Shown here: positions 1 to 8,051 of the stretch, one piece after another | Layout of the letters: the number at the start of each line of letters is the position of its first letter | Position numbering within the stretch: position 1 is the first letter of the stretch | NCBI RefSeq assembly: GCF_003046625.1 | Contig: NZ_QAAD01000001.1 | Coordinates: forward strand, 372,001-436,000 | Length of the DNA stretch: 64,000 bases | From: Mangrovibacterium marinum | GTDB lineage: Bacteria; Bacteroidota; Bacteroidia; Bacteroidales; Prolixibacteraceae | Direction: 5' to 3' | Notes under the pieces: generated by a model | Told to the model about the DNA's origin: nothing | Database searches by the model: none | Seen by the model: the letters and a program-made list of their open reading frames with translations, nothing else | Made by a program: the position numbers and the translations under genes

Positions 1-650
1 TGGATTGGTTTATCAGCACAAAACATTCGGTGCCAACAATGCTCAAAATATCGCGAGCTGTAACGCCCTGCCTGAGCTTGTTACGCTGCTGTCCGTTCTC
101 CAGCACGACCCAGTTTGGTTTCTCTTTGGGGCCGTCTTTCTCGCATTGAAACATGACAATACTGTTCTTATCAACAAAATGAATCCCGGTGCTGGTGGGC
201 AGGGCAATCATCTCGGGCATTCCCTTGGGTGTATTCACCACTGCAAGCTGTTTTTGAGTCTTCTTTTTTTCCTGTTCTTTCACATAACGATCCACAACAG
301 CTTTAAGCTCATCCATGGTGAAGGGCTTTAACAGATAGTCGAAAGCCGATTCGCGCAGGGCCTGCATCATATACTGATCGTAAGCGGTATAAAAAACAAC
401 GCTCAGGTCGGTACAACCTTGCTCACGAACTTCGTGCAACAGTTCGAAGCCATTTCTCCCGGGCATCTCAATATCCAGAAAAACAAGGTCCGGTTTTTCA
501 TCCAGTAGTAGCTTTTTAGACTTTGGATACCGGCTCGCTCCCCCAACAAAATCGATATTGGGCAAAAAGCTCAGGAAATCCTTCAACACATTCAGGTTAT
601 CCTCGCGATCGTCGATTATGGCTGTTCGTATTTTTGTTTCAATATTCATC
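1..650 (-). CDS. LytTR-family two-component response regulator (3' end outside window)
   Basis: The minus-strand reading frame starts at the ATG at 650 and stays open to base 1, giving 216 codons without a stop, so the C-terminus lies outside the window. The N-terminal receiver domain (about residues 7-120) has the acidic pair D13/D14 in AIIDDREDN, the phospho-acceptor D59 in VFLDIEMPG and the conserved Lys in DYLLKPF. After a lysine-rich linker the remainder looks like the start of a LytTR DNA-binding domain. Such proteins are cytoplasmic transcription regulators, usually paired with a LytS-type histidine kinase; the kinase is not visible upstream here. The ATG overlaps a TGA of a short upstream frame (ATGA overlap), which may be coincidence. 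The family call is firm; target genes are unknown. Confidence 0.9.
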
Positions 651-1163
651 GTTTAGGTTTTTTCGTTGTTAGTTGTAGTGTCTGTTCTGATTCGTCCCAC
701 ACCAAAATGGCCATAATGGTAAGTGGGTGATCTTCGAGCCGGAGCAGAAAATCAATCGTTAGGTTACCGCGCCCGGAAGCATATAGATGCGAGGACTCCC
801 CCGAAATGCCTGATACGGGAGTTGATGAAAATGATGGAAAATGAAGCTGGTTGAATGCAACTGCGCCAGACTTACGGCCTGCGGAGTTTCGCGACTTGCC
901 TTTGGCTTATGGCTGCCTTGCACAACCGTGGCCCGAGGAATAAACCACTCCCCCGCCGGCGCACACTCAGAAGCATAAAGTGCCGCCGCCGGCAATAGCC
1001 GGTGTGCCCTCGGCAGGTTGCAGCCTGGCAACATGACACGCCTTATCAGCCAAGCCATAGCAATGCCTTGCGTGCTGTAACAAGTACGGTATAAACTGGC
1101 AGCACACGCCCCCGGCGGCGACTGCCTGTATATTTTAGTTCGAGGTTGCATAGCCCTTATCAA
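647..1163 (-). other. GC-rich block upstream of the response regulator, no convincing gene
   Basis: This stretch is visibly richer in G+C than the AT-rich DNA on either side. Its one long frame (759-1163, minus) has low-complexity composition rich in R, P, A and C, and matches no family I recognise. A different minus frame is open from the TAA at 907-909 to a TGA at 649-647 and ends in a protein-like tail (key residues LTIDFLLRLEDHPLTIM, then an acidic and lysine-rich end), but it lacks an ATG except 22 codons from the end. It could be a truncated gene end joined to a dispersed element, or simply noncoding DNA. Confidence 0.35.
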
Positions 1164-1603
1164 TCAATTGTAATAATCATTAACAAAACACAATTTTTCT
1201 GATTTTGCCCTGCATTCCACTCTTAATCGCACATACAAGTTACGAATAAATAATCATCAGAAGCAATAGTCAAACTGAAATTAAGATCAATTTACCGTGC
1301 AACTATCTGTAATTTCACTTTCACTTAACACTGACAGTCGAAACACAACAATACAGCGGCACAATGAATTACAACAATAAAAGGCAATGCAGATTACCTC
1401 TTATTCCTCATACAACTTAATGAAATGGGATTGAAACGATCGCAGAGAATGGCGATTCGCGCAGCGTCTATTTACTAAAAAACAAACTTAATTTCCGGTA
1501 CTTCCGGGACAAAGAATGGGACATTAGTTGCTCCGCAAGCTGACAACTACTCGCTTCACAAACGAGCAGCGCTACACCGACGCGGCAATAGATACCCCGG
1601 AAA
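1164..1603. other. Intergenic region with no gene seen
   Basis: About 440 bases between the GC-rich block and the tRNA unit terminator. The first part is AT-rich, the last 150 bases less so. I see no open frame of useful length and no recognisable RNA. The segment may contain 3' flanking remnants of the tRNA unit, but nothing in it can be supported. Confidence 0.4.
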
Positions 1604-1637
1604 ATAAAAAAGCAGCTACAAATTAATGTAACTGCTT
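1604..1637 (-). terminator. Intrinsic terminator after the tRNA unit
   Basis: Read on the minus strand, AAGCAG and CTGCTT (1632-1637 with 1610-1615) form a stem, extended inward by TTACA/TGTA around an AT-rich loop, followed by TTTTTATTTT. It lies 10 bases past the 3' end of the tRNA, so it closes the tRNA transcription unit. Confidence 0.75.
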
Positions 1638-1647
1638 AATTTTAAAG

Positions 1648-1721
1648 TGGGCCCAGCTGGGCTTGAACCAGCGACTCCCTGATTATGAGTCAGGTGCTCT
1701 AACCAACTGAGCTATAGGCCC
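1648..1721 (-). tRNA. tRNA with CAT anticodon (tRNA-Met or tRNA-Ile2)
   Basis: A 74-nt cloverleaf on the minus strand. The acceptor arm GGGCCTA pairs with TGGGCCC (one G-U pair) followed by discriminator A; the D arm is GCTC/GAGC, the anticodon loop is CTCATAA, and the T arm carries GGTTCAA. CCA is not encoded. A CAT anticodon can be elongator Met, or Ile2 after lysidine modification of C34; sequence alone does not settle which. It is preceded on the same strand by three degenerate tRNA-like repeats that share its 5' half. Confidence 0.93.
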
Positions 1722-2015
1722 TGAAATATCTTTAATACTTCGTTTCTTCTACCAATAATCTGAACCTGCGACTCTCCCGATTTTAATCGGGATGCTCTAA
1801 TCAACTGAGCTATAGGCTCTGAAATATCTCTAACACTTCGTTTTTTCTACCAATAATCTGAACCTGCGACTCTCCCGATTTTAATCGGGATGCTCTAACC
1901 AACTGAGCTATAGGCTCTGAAATATCTCTAATACTTCGTTTCTTCTACCAATAATCTGAACCTGCGACTCTCCCGATTTTAATCGGGATGCTCTAATCAA
2001 CTGAGCTATAGGCTT
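1722..2015 (-). repeat. Three tandem 98-bp repeats, each a degenerate tRNA 5' half
   Basis: The motif GCTATAGG recurs on the plus strand at 1711 (inside the real tRNA), 1809, 1907 and 2005, an exact 98-base period. Units are 1722-1819, 1820-1917 and 1918-2015 and differ at only a few bases. In tRNA sense each has GAGCCTATAG or AAGCCTATAG, an intact D arm (GCTC/GAGC), an anticodon-like arm with a perfect 7-bp stem (TCCCGAT/ATCGGGA) closing only TAAA, and the T-loop TTC. The 3' half of the T arm and the acceptor strand is replaced by a 40-base AT-rich tail ending GATATTTCAG. They cannot form a normal acceptor stem, so they are pseudo-tRNAs. They lie between a promoter and the intact tRNA and are probably co-transcribed. 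Confidence 0.9.
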
Positions 2016-2063
2016 TCAATAAAATATCCAGCGACTGTATTTCTCAGTCATTTTTTCGGTTTG

Positions 2064-2095
2064 CAAGTTTACGACATTCGGACTAGAAAGACAAA
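2064..2095 (-). promoter_or_regulatory. Bacteroidota-type promoter for the tRNA/pseudo-tRNA unit
   Basis: On the minus strand TTTG (2095-2092) is followed after exactly 20 bases by TAAACTTG (2071-2064), close to the TTTG-N19-21-TAnnTTTG consensus of the Bacteroidota housekeeping sigma factor. It lies between lspA and the first 98-bp repeat, with a start expected near 2057. Confidence 0.6.
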
Positions 2096-2129
2096 CAAAA
2101 ATTCAACTTTCACGAGCGGTTTCGTTAGC

Positions 2130-2786
2130 TTAGTCGTTGTCTTTTCCGGATTCCGGAGTAACCTTCGACCGCTCCTGGTCCAATTTACTAAACAGACGCC
2201 AGTAAAAAATGATCACGCTAAAGATCCCGACGGTAATTGCCGAGTCAGCAATATTGAATACAGGGCGGAAAAACAAAAATTCCTGCCCTCCTACTCCGGG
2301 GATCCAGCTTGGGTAATGCCCCGATATGAGCGGAAAATAAAACATATCGACCACCTTGCCGTGCAGGAAGGAAGCATATCCGCCGCCATCGGGAAAAAGC
2401 TCGGCAACGCGCCCGTAGCTATCGCTAAAGATGATGCCATAAAAAGCACTGTCGATAATATTTCCGACAGCGCCGGCCAGAATAAGCGACACGCAAGCAA
2501 TGAAGCCCATCGGTATATCGCTGCGTTTGACCAGCTTCAGCAGGTACCAGCCAATACCGACCACGGCCACTATACGAAACAAACTTAGAAAGATCTTTCC
2601 GTAACCTCCGGCAAATTCGAAGCCGAACGCCATTCCGTTATTTTCAACAAAGTGAATGAGAAACCAGTTTCCGATCACCGAGAATTCTTCTCCCAAATAC
2701 ATATTGGTTTTTATCCAGAATTTCAGGAGCTGGTCGATCACAAGCACCCCAACAATAATCAGAACCGACTTTTGTAGTTTTGACAT
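2130..2786 (-). CDS. lspA: Lipoprotein signal peptidase (signal peptidase II)
   Basis: This 218-aa inner-membrane aspartic protease cleaves the signal peptide of diacylated prolipoproteins before the lipobox Cys. Four hydrophobic segments are visible. The catalytic aspartates are D112 in GNIID and D181 in FNIAD, both in the expected family motifs. The loop between them is longer than in proteobacterial LspA (about 160-170 aa), as is usual in Bacteroidota. It is the last gene of an ileS-dksA-lspA minus-strand cluster, 66 bases after the DksA-like gene. Many lipoproteins in this window (SusD, SGBP, GH10, GH2) would be its substrates. Confidence 0.95.
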   Translation of the reverse strand: MSKLQKSVLIIVGVLVIDQLLKFWIKTNMYLGEEFSVIGNWFLIHFVENNGMAFGFEFAGGYGKIFLSLFRIVAVVGIGWYLLKLVKRSDIPMGFIACVSLILAGAVGNIIDSAFYGIIFSDSYGRVAELFPDGGGYASFLHGKVVDMFYFPLISGHYPSWIPGVGGQEFLFFRPVFNIADSAITVGIFSVIIFYWRLFSKLDQERSKVTPESGKDND

Positions 2787-2852
2787 GATTTTTCTAATTC
2801 ATAAAAAAGATTGGAAGAATAAATCTCCCAATCGTATCGTGTTTCGTCTTTC

Positions 2853-3230
2853 TTATTTTTGATTGTTCTTCGCCTCGATACTCAATGTTGCGTGAGGTAC
2901 CGCGCGTAAACGCTCTTTCGAGATCAGCTTGCCGGTTTCGCGGCAGATGCCAAAAGTTTTATTCTCGATACGGATTAAAGCAGCCTGCAAATGCTGAATA
3001 AACTTGAGTTGTCGGGCAGCCAACTTTCCGGCTTCCTCCTTCGACAATGTTGCAGCTCCTTCTTCCAACACTTTAAATGTTGGCGATGTATCCTGGGTAT
3101 CGTTCCCATCGCTGTGCGTAATGGAATTCTTATATAATTCGTAATCTTTTTGTGCTTTTGCAAGTTTTGTCAAGATCAAATCTTTGAATTCCGCCAACTC
3201 AGCATCCGAATATCTGGTTTTCTCAGTCAT
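2853..3230 (-). CDS. TraR/DksA-family protein with degenerate zinc finger
   Basis: A 125-aa protein from the ATG at 3230 (MTEKTRYSD); an ATG 15 codons upstream is less likely because the conserved family start is near TRYSDAEL. An N-terminal coiled-coil-like helical region is followed by the C-terminal FGICRETGKLISKERL block typical of TraR/DksA proteins. The second half of the zinc finger, normally two more Cys, reads ATLSIEA, so only one Cys remains and zinc binding is improbable. DksA relatives bind the RNA polymerase secondary channel and modulate transcription. In Bacteroidota this gene commonly sits between ileS and lspA, as here. Confidence 0.85.
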   Translation of the reverse strand: MTEKTRYSDAELAEFKDLILTKLAKAQKDYELYKNSITHSDGNDTQDTSPTFKVLEEGAATLSKEEAGKLAARQLKFIQHLQAALIRIENKTFGICRETGKLISKERLRAVPHATLSIEAKNNQK

Positions 3231-3340
3231 ACCAATAAATTTTAGTTCGTTAGTTGTATTCGAATGACAACTCATTCGGTTCCTAAATTAAAAAATATAT
3301 TTGATATCCGGCTGCTTTATATGGTCAGCAAACAGCCGAA

Positions 3341-6300
3341 TTATCTGTTTTTTTCAACAACAATCCCTGCTTCAACATCCTGATCAATTTCTACCAACTG
3401 TCCTTCTCCATCTTTCAACGAATCGACCAAACGCAATTCTTCGCAAAGTGTTTGACTACCGATATAGTCCTTGAAATTCTCAACTGCCTGATTATAAAAA
3501 TCATGCTTCATAATTTTCACATTGATGCGGTCGGTAACTTCAAAGTCACTTTCCTTGCGAATATTCTGAATCTTATTGATGAACTCACGGGCAATACCTT
3601 CCTGTTTCAACTCATCGCTAATGTTAATATCTAATGCAATGGTCAGCTCCCCTTCGGTTGCCACCAGCCAGCCGGGGATATCCTCGGTTGTAATTTCAAC
3701 ATCGGCAGGAGTCAGCTCCACCTGCTGATCGGCCACGTTCAGGCTAAAGTTTTCGTTTTTCTCCAGCTCGGCAATGTCTGTTTGTGAGAACTGCGCTACC
3801 GAAGCTGCAATTTGTTTCATAATCTTTCCATACTTCGGCCCGAGGGTCTTGAAGTTTGGCTTGATTTTCTTTTTGATAATGCCTGCTGTGTCGGTGAGGT
3901 ATTCCACTTCTTTCACGTTAACTTCGGAAAGAATGATATTCTCAACCGCCTCGAACTGCTCTTTGAAGCGACCATTCAACACCGGCACCATAATTTTGGC
4001 CAATGGCTGACGCACTTTCAGTCGCTCTTTACGGCGCAGTCCCAAAATCATAGACGAAGCACGCTGTGCAATATCCATTTTCTGCTCCAGATCTTTGTCG
4101 ATCAATGCGTCGTTGGCCGTTGGAAACTCGGCCAGGTGCACGCTTTGGTCAGGCTCCAGACCAGTCAGTTTATTCAAATCGGTATACAACTGATCGGAAT
4201 AGAAAGGTGCCAATGGTGCCGCTAATTTTGCCACAGTTACCAGGCAAGTGTACAGCGTTTGGTAAGCCGAAAGTTTGTCTTTATCGTATTCGCCTCCCCA
4301 ATAACGTTTGCGGCTCAAACGCACAAACCAGTTACTCAGGTTCTCGTTTACAAATTCCGAAATTGCCCGACCGGCGCGGGTTGGCTCATAATTTTCCAGG
4401 CTTTCACTAACCTCTTTAACCAAGGAGTTTAGCAAGGAGATAATCCAGCGGTCGAGCTCAGGGCGTTCTGCCACCGCGATTTCGTCTTCCTCAAAGCTAA
4501 AGCCATCAATATTGGCATAAAGCGCAAAGAAGTTATAGGTATTATATAATGTACCGAAGAATTTCCGGCGAACTTCGTCAACACCACCCACATCAAACTT
4601 CAGGTTATCCCACGGTGCCGAGTTGGTCAACATGTACCAACGCAGCGGATCGGAGCCATACTTTTCGATCGTGTCGAAAGGATCGACGGCATTCCCCAAA
4701 CGTTTCGACATTTTATTGCCGTTTTTGTCGAGCACCAGACCGTTTGAGATGATGTTGCGGAAAGCAACCGACTCATCAATCATCGTCGCTATGGCATGCA
4801 GGGTGAAGAACCAACCACGGGTCTGGTCCACACCTTCGGCAATGAAGTCGGCCGGGAACACCCCACGACCTTCAGCAGGCTGGTATTTCTCTTTGTTCTC
4901 GAAAGGGTAATGGTTTTGCGCGTAAGGCATCGCTCCCGAGTCGAACCACACATCGATCAGGTCGGGCTCGCGGAACATTTTTTCGCCGTTATCGGCCAAC
5001 AGAACAATGTCGTCCACATACGGACGGTGCAGGTCAATTTTATCGTAATTGGCTGGCTCGTATTGACCGGGCTCGAAGCCCGCATACGGGTTTTTATCCA
5101 TTACACCGGCAGCCACAGCCTTCTCAATTTCGGCAAACAGTTCTTCCACCGAACCGAAGCATTTGGTTTGCGCGCCATCTTCGGTACGCCATATAGGCAG
5201 CGGTGTTCCCCAGAAACGCGAACGACTCAGGTTCCAGTCAACCAGGTTTTCCAACCAGTTGCCAAAACGGCCGGTACCAGTCGATTGCGGCTTCCAGTTA
5301 ATGGTATTATTCAGTGCAATTAGCTTATCCTTTACTGCTGTTGTGCGGATAAACCAACTGTCCAGCGGATAGTATAACACCGGTTTGTCGGTCCGCCAGC
5401 AATGCGGATAGCTGTGCTCGTGTTTTTCAACTTTGAATGCTTTATTATCCTTTTTCAGCATGACCGAAAGATCAACATCTACCGTCGAATAACTTTCGTC
5501 CAGCGTTTCGTCGTATTCGTTTTTCACATAGCGGCCACTCCACTCGCCATAGGATTGGGCATTCACATTCGATGCAACAAATGCAGAATCCATTTCTTCA
5601 ATGGTATAGAAACGGCCTCTTTTATCGACCAGCGGCTGCTTTTTGCCATCCTTGTCGATCACCAACAGGGGCGCAATGCCGTTTTGTTTGGCAACACGGT
5701 CGTCATCGGCACCAAAAGTCGGAGCAATGTGCACAATACCGGTACCGTCTTCGGTGGTTACAAAATCGCCGGTTATTACGCGGAACGCATCGCCATCAGG
5801 CTTCACCCAATCAATTAGCTGCTGGTAATTTACACCGGCCAGCTGGGCTCCTGTATATTCTTCCAACACTTGGTAAGGAATTTTCTTATCGCCGGGCTTG
5901 TAATCGTCAAACGGAATTTCCGCATTTTTCGGGTTGAAATGCGAAGCCAACAGATCTTTTGCCAGGATCACAGTCATCGGTTCGCCGGTGTACGGGTTGA
6001 ACGATTTCACCTTTACGTAGGTGATTTTCGGTCCAACACAAAGCGCGGTGTTCGATGGTAAGGTCCATGGTGTTGTTGTCCAGGCCATGAAGTAAAGAGG
6101 TGAGTCTACCCCTTCATACAAAAACTCCGATTTCTCGTCGCGAATTACCGAAAACTGTGCAACCGCGGTGGTGTCTTTCACATCGCGGTAACACCCCGGC
6201 TGGTTCAACTCGTGCGAGCTCAAACCAGTTCCGGCAGCAGGCGAGTAAGGTTGAATGGTGTAACCTTTGTACAGCAAACCTTTGTCGAACAACTGTTTCA

Positions 6301-6793
6301 GCAACCACCAAACCGACTCGATGTAACGATTGTCGTAAGTGATATACGGATCGTCCATATTCACCCAGTAGCCCATTTGGCGGGTCAGTTGTTCCCACTC
6401 TTTGGTATATTTCATCACCTCGCGACGGCAGGCTGCATTATATTCCTCAACGGTAATTTTGCTACCGATATCTTCTTTGGTGATGCCAAGCGATTTTTCG
6501 ACGCTCAGCTCAACAGGCAAACCATGTGTGTCCCAACCGGCTTTGCGGTGAACACGGAAACCTTTCATGGTTTTGTAGCGGCAAAAAGTATCCTTAATGG
6601 CGCGGGCCATCACGTGGTGAATCCCCGGCATTCCGTTGGCAGATGGCGGCCCTTCATAAAAAACAAAAGTCGGGTTTCCTTCCCGGGTTGAAATACTTTT
6701 ATGAAAGGTATCATCTTCTTCCCATCTCTTCAGTACATCCTTATTGATTTGAGAGAGATCTAATTGCTTGTATTCACGGAATTTATCGCTCAT
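3341..6793 (-). CDS. ileS: Isoleucyl-tRNA synthetase
   Basis: This 1150-aa class I synthetase charges tRNA-Ile in the cytoplasm. The HIGH-type signature is GIHH at residues 57-60 and the KMSKS-type signature is KMSKR in the Rossmann core. A large CP1 editing domain lies between them, followed by an anticodon-binding helical domain and a long C-terminal extension. The length and the KMSKR/GIHH variants fit the eukaryote-like (type 2) IleS found in Bacteroidota rather than the roughly 940-aa E. coli type. Family members of this type are often less sensitive to mupirocin; that is family knowledge, not shown here. It is the first gene of the ileS-dksA-lspA cluster. Confidence 0.97.
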   Translation of the reverse strand: MSDKFREYKQLDLSQINKDVLKRWEEDDTFHKSISTREGNPTFVFYEGPPSANGMPGIHHVMARAIKDTFCRYKTMKGFRVHRKAGWDTHGLPVELSVEKSLGITKEDIGSKITVEEYNAACRREVMKYTKEWEQLTRQMGYWVNMDDPYITYDNRYIESVWWLLKQLFDKGLLYKGYTIQPYSPAAGTGLSSHELNQPGCYRDVKDTTAVAQFSVIRDEKSEFLYEGVDSPLYFMAWTTTPWTLPSNTALCVGPKITYVKVKSFNPYTGEPMTVILAKDLLASHFNPKNAEIPFDDYKPGDKKIPYQVLEEYTGAQLAGVNYQQLIDWVKPDGDAFRVITGDFVTTEDGTGIVHIAPTFGADDDRVAKQNGIAPLLVIDKDGKKQPLVDKRGRFYTIEEMDSAFVASNVNAQSYGEWSGRYVKNEYDETLDESYSTVDVDLSVMLKKDNKAFKVEKHEHSYPHCWRTDKPVLYYPLDSWFIRTTAVKDKLIALNNTINWKPQSTGTGRFGNWLENLVDWNLSRSRFWGTPLPIWRTEDGAQTKCFGSVEELFAEIEKAVAAGVMDKNPYAGFEPGQYEPANYDKIDLHRPYVDDIVLLADNGEKMFREPDLIDVWFDSGAMPYAQNHYPFENKEKYQPAEGRGVFPADFIAEGVDQTRGWFFTLHAIATMIDESVAFRNIISNGLVLDKNGNKMSKRLGNAVDPFDTIEKYGSDPLRWYMLTNSAPWDNLKFDVGGVDEVRRKFFGTLYNTYNFFALYANIDGFSFEEDEIAVAERPELDRWIISLLNSLVKEVSESLENYEPTRAGRAISEFVNENLSNWFVRLSRKRYWGGEYDKDKLSAYQTLYTCLVTVAKLAAPLAPFYSDQLYTDLNKLTGLEPDQSVHLAEFPTANDALIDKDLEQKMDIAQRASSMILGLRRKERLKVRQPLAKIMVPVLNGRFKEQFEAVENIILSEVNVKEVEYLTDTAGIIKKKIKPNFKTLGPKYGKIMKQIAASVAQFSQTDIAELEKNENFSLNVADQQVELTPADVEITTEDIPGWLVATEGELTIALDINISDELKQEGIAREFINKIQNIRKESDFEVTDRINVKIMKHDFYNQAVENFKDYIGSQTLCEELRLVDSLKDGEGQLVEIDQDVEAGIVVEKNR

Positions 6794-6829
6794 TAGAATC
6801 CTATTTTGACCTATTTTTTAAAAATTGCA

Positions 6830-6837
6830 CAAATATA
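6830..6837 (-). promoter_or_regulatory. Possible -7 box of the ileS promoter
   Basis: TATATTTG on the minus strand, a perfect match to TAnnTTTG, about 37 bases before the ileS ATG. A clear TTTG at -33 is not seen, so support is partial. Confidence 0.4.
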
Positions 6838-6917
6838 GGAAAAATTTGATGACCACTTCCGGAACCGAGGCTTAAGAAGACGCATTTAACATGGGCGAAA
6901 GTTTCAAGGGCTCAGCA

Positions 6918-7080
6918 AAAAACAAAAAGGTTGCCTGGGAACAGCAACCTTCGGGAATATCGGAAAAGGGAAAGAGGAAAATGCCGAACAACCTGCCGGG
7001 GCAGCATCATTCCAGACCAATCAACAAGAAGTTTTTTTGGGAGCCTTCGTAAGCGACTAAGGCCAAACCACTTGCTAACA
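6918..7080 (-). ncRNA. Candidate noncoding RNA ending in an intrinsic terminator
   Basis: On the minus strand AAGGTTGC and GCAACCTT (6951-6944 and 6934-6927) form an 8-bp hairpin followed directly by TTTGTTTTTT, a textbook terminator, yet no convincing gene precedes it on that strand. The 130 bases before it contain further small hairpins (GCCTT/AAGGC near 7062-7042 and CTGC/GCAG near 6999-6988). The only frame here (6912-7103) runs through the terminator stem and has no family resemblance. The 5' end is not defined; I could not match the sequence to 6S, SRP or tmRNA. Confidence 0.35.
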
Positions 7081-7316
7081 GTTTCAAAAATAGAAACATT
7101 CAACCGAAACTATTTAAACTCAAAATGATATAAAAATCAATAATCTGTTAAATGAAGACGATTGAATGTTAGCACACCGTTAACAAATTCATCCGGCAAA
7201 AGATACACAATCATCTGTGCAGCAAGCCGTCTTTAACGATCGTAAATCGAATCTGTCTGCTGTCGACATCCGTTTTTTTCGTAACTTAAGCTTTTCGCCA
7301 TCATACCCAAAACCGT

Positions 7317-8015
7317 ATGACCAACATTCTAGAAAACAGCGCCCAACAATTTATCGAACTCATATTTCCGCGAAGCTGTGTGGTTTGTCAATGCAAACTC
7401 ATCCAAAGCGAACAATACCTCTGCTTGCGATGCCTGCTTCAGATGCCCCGCACCAACCACCATAAACAACGCGAAAATGTGATGGAACAGTTGTTCTACG
7501 GCCGAGTACCAATTGAACGCGGCTGTTCGTTTTTTGAATTTAAAAAGGGAAGCCAATACCAACAAATCCTGCACGAGCTAAAGTATCGCGGACAAAAGCA
7601 GCTTGGCGAATATATCGGCGTGCTGTTTGGAACCAGCTTAAAAGAAGATGCCTCGATCAGCTCGGCCGATCTGATTTGCCCGGTGCCCCTTCACCCCCGC
7701 AAAGAAAAAAAGCGGGGCTACAACCAGAGCTATCATATTGCAGTGGGACTATCGCAATCGTTGGGCATACCGATCAACAACAGCAACCTGAGAAGGTGCA
7801 CGCACAGCTCAACCCAAACGCGCAAATCGCGCTGGGAACGATGGCAGAATGTGGAAAGTATTTTTGAGCTGCAAAAGCCGGAACAATTTGAGGGCAAGCA
7901 TCTCATTCTGATCGACGATGTTGTGACCACCGGCGCCACACTCGAAGCATGCGCCACAGCCATCCTCTCGCGCTGCAATGCGCGTGTCAGCGTGCTCACG
8001 CTGGCTATAGCCTGA
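7317..8015 (+). CDS. comF: ComF-family phosphoribosyltransferase-like protein
   Basis: A 232-aa protein with an N-terminal zinc ribbon (C21, C24, C36, C39) and a C-terminal type I phosphoribosyltransferase domain whose PRPP loop reads ILIDDVVTTGAT. The motif KRGYNQS upstream of it is also typical of ComF. Family members are linked to natural DNA uptake and to DNA repair, but the biochemical reaction is not established. No other competence gene is visible nearby. It converges on the sirtuin gene, with 36 bases between the two stops. Confidence 0.9.
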   Translation: MTNILENSAQQFIELIFPRSCVVCQCKLIQSEQYLCLRCLLQMPRTNHHKQRENVMEQLFYGRVPIERGCSFFEFKKGSQYQQILHELKYRGQKQLGEYIGVLFGTSLKEDASISSADLICPVPLHPRKEKKRGYNQSYHIAVGLSQSLGIPINNSNLRRCTHSSTQTRKSRWERWQNVESIFELQKPEQFEGKHLILIDDVVTTGATLEACATAILSRCNARVSVLTLAIA

Positions 8016-8051
8016 GCAGTATGGTGGCTGCAATTTTAGGAGCCACGCCCC

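Noticed and set aside
759-1163. 134-codon minus-strand open frame in the GC-rich block
   Set aside because: The residues are dominated by R, P, A and C as expected from GC-rich noncoding DNA, and no domain or signal is recognisable.
1722-2015. 98-bp tandem repeats as a CRISPR array
   Set aside because: Repeats are contiguous without unique spacers and clearly derive from a tRNA.
6912-7103. 63-codon minus-strand frame near the possible ncRNA
   Set aside because: It runs through the terminator hairpin and T-tract and has no family resemblance.
8022-8044. GTGGCT/AGCCAC hairpin between comF and cobB as a terminator
   Set aside because: The stem is short, the loop long, and no T-tract follows on either strand.
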